A stretch of DNA of 34,141 nucleotides. Source: Methanoculleus sp. SDB (lineage in GTDB: Archaea; Halobacteriota; Methanomicrobia; Methanomicrobiales; Methanomicrobiaceae). A program made the translations under genes and the position numbers. Positions 33,469 through 34,141 of the stretch are shown here, in pieces (within the stretch, counting starts at the first letter, position 1; the number at the start of each line of letters is the position of its first letter). The notes beneath the pieces are model-generated. The model did not search any database. It worked only from the letters and a program-made list of their open reading frames with translations, and was not told the DNA's origin. Location of the stretch: contig LKUD01000034.1 of assembly GCA_001412355.1 (NCBI GenBank), positions 1 through 34,141 on the forward strand, in the 5' to 3' direction.

Positions 33469-34141
33469 ATGGCAGAATATCTTATCAGGAACGGATTCGT
33501 CTACGATCCCGTACTCGGCATCGACGGTGATAAGCAGGATGTCGCGGTAAAAGACGGGAAGATCGTCGAAACCACGGCACTTGCAAAACCCACCGAGATC
33601 AACGCAGCCGGCATGACCGTCATGGCGGCCGGTGTCGACGTTCACGCCCATGTCGCAGGCCCGAAGGTCTGCGTCGGCAGGAACTTCCGGCCCGAAGACA
33701 AACTCTTCACCTCGACGCCTCAGGCAGGCATCAAGCGGATGGAGGGCGGATTTTCCGTCCCGACGACGCTCCGGACGGGCTATAACTACGCCCGGATGGG
33801 CTACGGTTTCGTGATGGAAGCGGCAATGCCCCCGCTATACGCACGGCACGTTCACGAGGAGATGCGCGACACCCCCATCATCGATGAGGCGGCGCTTCCC
33901 GTTTTCGGCAACAACTGGTTTGTGCTCGAGTACCTCAAGAACAAGGAGATCGAGAATACCGCGGCGTACATCGCCTGGCTTCTCCGTGTGACGAAGGGAT
34001 TCGGCATCAAGAATGTCAACCCCGGCGGCACGGAAGCCTGGGGATGGGGCATGAACTGCGAGACGGTCAACGATGTCGTCCCGTACTTTGAAATCACCCC
34101 CGCGGAGATCATCAGGGGGCTTATCGAGGCGAACGAGTACC
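33469..34141 (+). CDS. fwdA: Formylmethanofuran dehydrogenase subunit A (5' part)
   Basis: The amidohydrolase subunit that condenses formate, delivered through an internal channel from FwdB, with methanofuran. The ATG at 33469 follows AAGAGA after the fwdB stop. 224 codons are present before the window ends, of about 570 in the family. The first metal-binding pair is VDVHAHVAG (His59, His61). Other FwdA-type stretches are RNFRPEDK, TGYNYARMGYGF and VNPGGTEAWGWG, with lysines at 176 and 181 as candidates for the carboxylated metal ligand. The remaining ligands and any fwdC lie beyond the edge. Confidence 0.95.
   Translation, partial: MAEYLIRNGFVYDPVLGIDGDKQDVAVKDGKIVETTALAKPTEINAAGMTVMAAGVDVHAHVAGPKVCVGRNFRPEDKLFTSTPQAGIKRMEGGFSVPTTLRTGYNYARMGYGFVMEAAMPPLYARHVHEEMRDTPIIDEAALPVFGNNWFVLEYLKNKEIENTAAYIAWLLRVTKGFGIKNVNPGGTEAWGWGMNCETVNDVVPYFEITPAEIIRGLIEANEY

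Noticed and set aside
1-34141. CRISPR arrays, insertion sequences, phage or integrase genes
   Set aside because: No regularly spaced repeat array, terminal inverted repeats, transposase or integrase motifs were seen. The only tandem repeat is inside the surface-protein gene.

Overview
The window is GC-rich DNA from a hydrogenotrophic methanogenic archaeon, most likely of the order Methanomicrobiales. The basis is formylmethanofuran dehydrogenase (fwd), heterodisulfide reductase (hdrABC), Ftr and coenzyme B (aks) genes, archaeal PheRS/TrpRS/EndA, TATA-type promoters, and an mvhD gene inside an hdr-fwd cluster without mvhA or mvhG nearby. No rRNA, tRNA, CRISPR array, insertion sequence or phage gene was found.

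Layout. (1) 1-1283: S-adenosyl/S-inosylhomocysteine hydrolase, minus strand. (2) 1578-7666, plus strand, accessory: a 71-residue protein translationally coupled to a calpain-like (C2) cysteine peptidase, a large membrane-anchored surface protein (seven propeller units plus two PKD domains), and two tandem HEAT-repeat membrane proteins. (3) 7712-13848, housekeeping: hisF on the plus strand, facing a minus-strand run endA-trpS-pheS-pheT. (4) 13929-15480: a 59-residue, possibly leaderless ribbon-helix-helix-like gene whose start codon touches a near-perfect palindrome, then a secreted protein with a PGF-CTERM-like tail. (5) 25014 down to 15489, minus strand: ten tightly packed genes forming one apparent operon: TiaS-like paralog, methanogenesis marker 11, radical SAM protein, IorA-like TPP enzyme, aksA, aksD, aksE, an unrecognised gene, aksF, nfo. 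(6) 26002-25118: ftr, divergent from (7) 26343-34141, plus strand: fwdG-like, fwdF, hdrC, hdrB, hdrA, mvhD, fwdD, fwdB and the 5' part of fwdA.

How the parts work together. Region 7 plus ftr covers CO2 capture: HdrABC-MvhD bifurcates electrons, the polyferredoxins carry them to FwdABD, and Ftr passes the formyl group to tetrahydromethanopterin. HdrABC also regenerates coenzyme B and coenzyme M. Region 5 encodes the 2-oxoacid elongation enzymes that make 2-oxosuberate for coenzyme B. Its small dehydratase subunit has Arg26-Thr27, the published hallmark of methanogen homoaconitase rather than leucine-pathway isomerase.

The most interesting inference is that this operon also carries four or five genes of unknown role (IorA-like TPP enzyme, radical SAM protein, two TiaS-like proteins, and the unrecognised gene between aksE and aksF). 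To my knowledge several coenzyme B steps after 2-oxosuberate (decarboxylation, thiol introduction, threonine ligation, phosphorylation) have no assigned enzyme, so these are candidates. This is guilt by association and is untested.
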